Assembly (NCBI GenBank): GCA_003230635.1
Contig: QIFF01000041.1
Location: 1-6,014, forward strand
Length of the DNA stretch: 6,014 nt
Direction of reading: 5' to 3'
Source: a bacterium
Lineage (GTDB): Bacteria; SZUA-182
Positions 5,100 to 6,014 of this stretch are shown here, in pieces (the first letter of the stretch is position 1; each line of letters opens with the position of its first letter). Position numbers and translations under genes: made by a program. Below the pieces are notes generated by a model. That model had not been told where the DNA came from, made no database searches, and saw only the letters and a program-made list of their open reading frames with translations.

Positions 5100-6014
5100 A
5101 TGCGCAACATCCTTACCACTGAACTGAAAGAGATGCTGGAACAAGATCGGCGGGAGGAGCTGTGCACCCTGGCCCGGGAGATGCATCCGGCCGACGTGGC
5201 TGAGGCTGCGGCTGAGCTGGAGGGAAAGGATATTGCCCTTACTCTTGCGGTGATCGGCGGCAGCAGCGCCCTGAGCATTTTTGAATTCCTGCCCCTGGAA
5301 GTCCAGAAGGAAACCATAGAGTTCATCCCCAAGGAAAAACTGGGGCACATGATAGAGGAGATGTCGGCCGATAACCGGGCGGACTTGGTTAAGAACATTG
5401 ACGAGGAACTGCAAGAGCGCTTTATGCCCTACGTGGCTCAGGCCGAGCGCAACGACATCCGGCGCCTGATGACCTATGAGGAGGATACCGCCGGCTCGGT
5501 CATGACCACCGAATACGCCTCCCTGCCCTCCCATATCACGGTCAGCGAGGCCCTGAGCCGCTTAAGGAAGCAAGCCCCTGACAAGGAAACGATTTATTAT
5601 GTTTATATAACCGATGAAGACCGCAAGCTTCAGGGGTTTTTGTCGCTCAAGGACATCATCCTAGCCCCGCCGCACCAAGTCCTGAATCAGATTTTGCACA
5701 AGGACCCAATTTCCTGTACGGTCAACGAGGACGTGGAGGCGGTGGCCGACAAGATCGCCAAGTATAACCTGCTGGCCATTCCCGTGCTGGATGAGGAATC
5801 TCATTTGATGGGGATTGTAACCGTTGATGATGTCATGGATATTATAGAGCATGAAAACACTGAGGACTTTCAAAAAATTTCCGCGGTCGTCCCCCTGGAA
5901 TTCAGCTATTTTGAGACCGGGTTCTTCAACCTCTTCGGCCACCGCTTTCTCTGGCTGCTGATCCTACTGCTGGCGGAAACCATTTCCAGCACCATCCTTT
6001 CAAACTACGCCAAC
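5100..6014 (+). CDS. mgtE: Magnesium transporter MgtE (N-terminal 305 residues, runs off the window)
   Basis: MgtE is a homodimeric inner-membrane Mg2+ channel/transporter whose cytoplasmic domains sense intracellular Mg2+ and close the pore. The visible part shows the expected order. First is the helical N domain (about 1-125, with HPADVAEAAAEL at 29-40). Next is a pair of CBS domains: the first opens with TAGSVMTTEY (130-139), and the second covers about 195-250 with KDPISCTVNEDVEAVA and GIVTVDDVMDIIE. A connecting plug-helix region (about 251-278, HENTEDFQKISAV) follows, then the first membrane helix (about 282-302, RFLWLLILLLAETISSTIL). Acidic residues D243, D244, D247 and E250 lie where the family has Mg2+-sensing carboxylates. 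The pore-forming helices 2-5 lie beyond the window, so completeness is unknown. It starts 100 bp after the pump gene behind its own likely promoter, so it is probably not part of the efflux operon. Some MgtE relatives also carry Co2+. Confidence 0.93.
   Translation, partial: MRNILTTELKEMLEQDRREELCTLAREMHPADVAEAAAELEGKDIALTLAVIGGSSALSIFEFLPLEVQKETIEFIPKEKLGHMIEEMSADNRADLVKNIDEELQERFMPYVAQAERNDIRRLMTYEEDTAGSVMTTEYASLPSHITVSEALSRLRKQAPDKETIYYVYITDEDRKLQGFLSLKDIILAPPHQVLNQILHKDPISCTVNEDVEAVADKIAKYNLLAIPVLDEESHLMGIVTVDDVMDIIEHENTEDFQKISAVVPLEFSYFETGFFNLFGHRFLWLLILLLAETISSTILSNYAN

Noticed and set aside
5073..5534. A 153-codon open frame on the minus strand
   Set aside because: It lies antisense to mgtE, whose N and CBS domains are clearly recognisable; the minus-strand translation resembles no family I know.

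Overview
The window holds a heavy-metal efflux locus of the tripartite RND type (CzcCBA/CusCBA layout) followed by the start of an MgtE-family magnesium transporter gene, all on the + strand. A TolC-type outer-membrane channel, a periplasmic adaptor and an inner-membrane RND pump together imply a bacterium with an outer membrane. Base composition looks moderate, and the sequence alone does not place the organism further. The REP/MITE-like repeat before the pump gene is of a kind seen in many environmental Gram-negative-type bacteria, so it does not identify a genus.

Layout. Bases 1-173 are the last 56 codons of the outer-membrane channel gene. Its TAA stop overlaps the ATG of the adaptor gene (TAATG), so the two are translationally coupled. 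The adaptor gene (173-1622) is broken near codon 98 by a perfect 22-bp tandem duplication (443-464 / 465-486). Removing one copy restores a single 475-residue reading frame. As given, the sequence encodes a 118-residue secreted N-terminal fragment and an out-of-frame remainder. Bases 1623-1909 are a non-coding spacer with two 9-bp-stem hairpins (1661-1682, 1695-1716) and a MITE-like element with imperfect terminal inverted repeats (1738-1896). The element ends 13 bp before the ATG of the pump gene. The pump gene (1910-4999, 1029 residues) is intact. After a 100-bp gap with a plausible sigma-70 promoter comes mgtE (5100 to the window end, 305 codons visible, C-terminus missing).

How they work together. 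In an intact system the RND pump takes metal ions from the periplasm or inner membrane, the adaptor bridges pump and channel, and the channel releases the ions outside. The adaptor has His clusters at both ends, which fits metal handling. The pump lacks the three methionines of E. coli CusA, so a divalent-metal or mixed substrate is more likely than Cu(I)/Ag(I), but this is inference. With the adaptor frameshifted, the efflux system should be inactive unless the duplication is lost, is bypassed, or is a sequencing/assembly artefact. MgtE imports Mg2+ and shares only the broad theme of metal transport; it is probably a separate transcription unit.

I found no clear sign of a wholly new system. 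The observations most worth checking are the reversible-looking 22-bp duplication, the repeat cluster inserted inside the operon, and the unusual metal-site residues of the pump.
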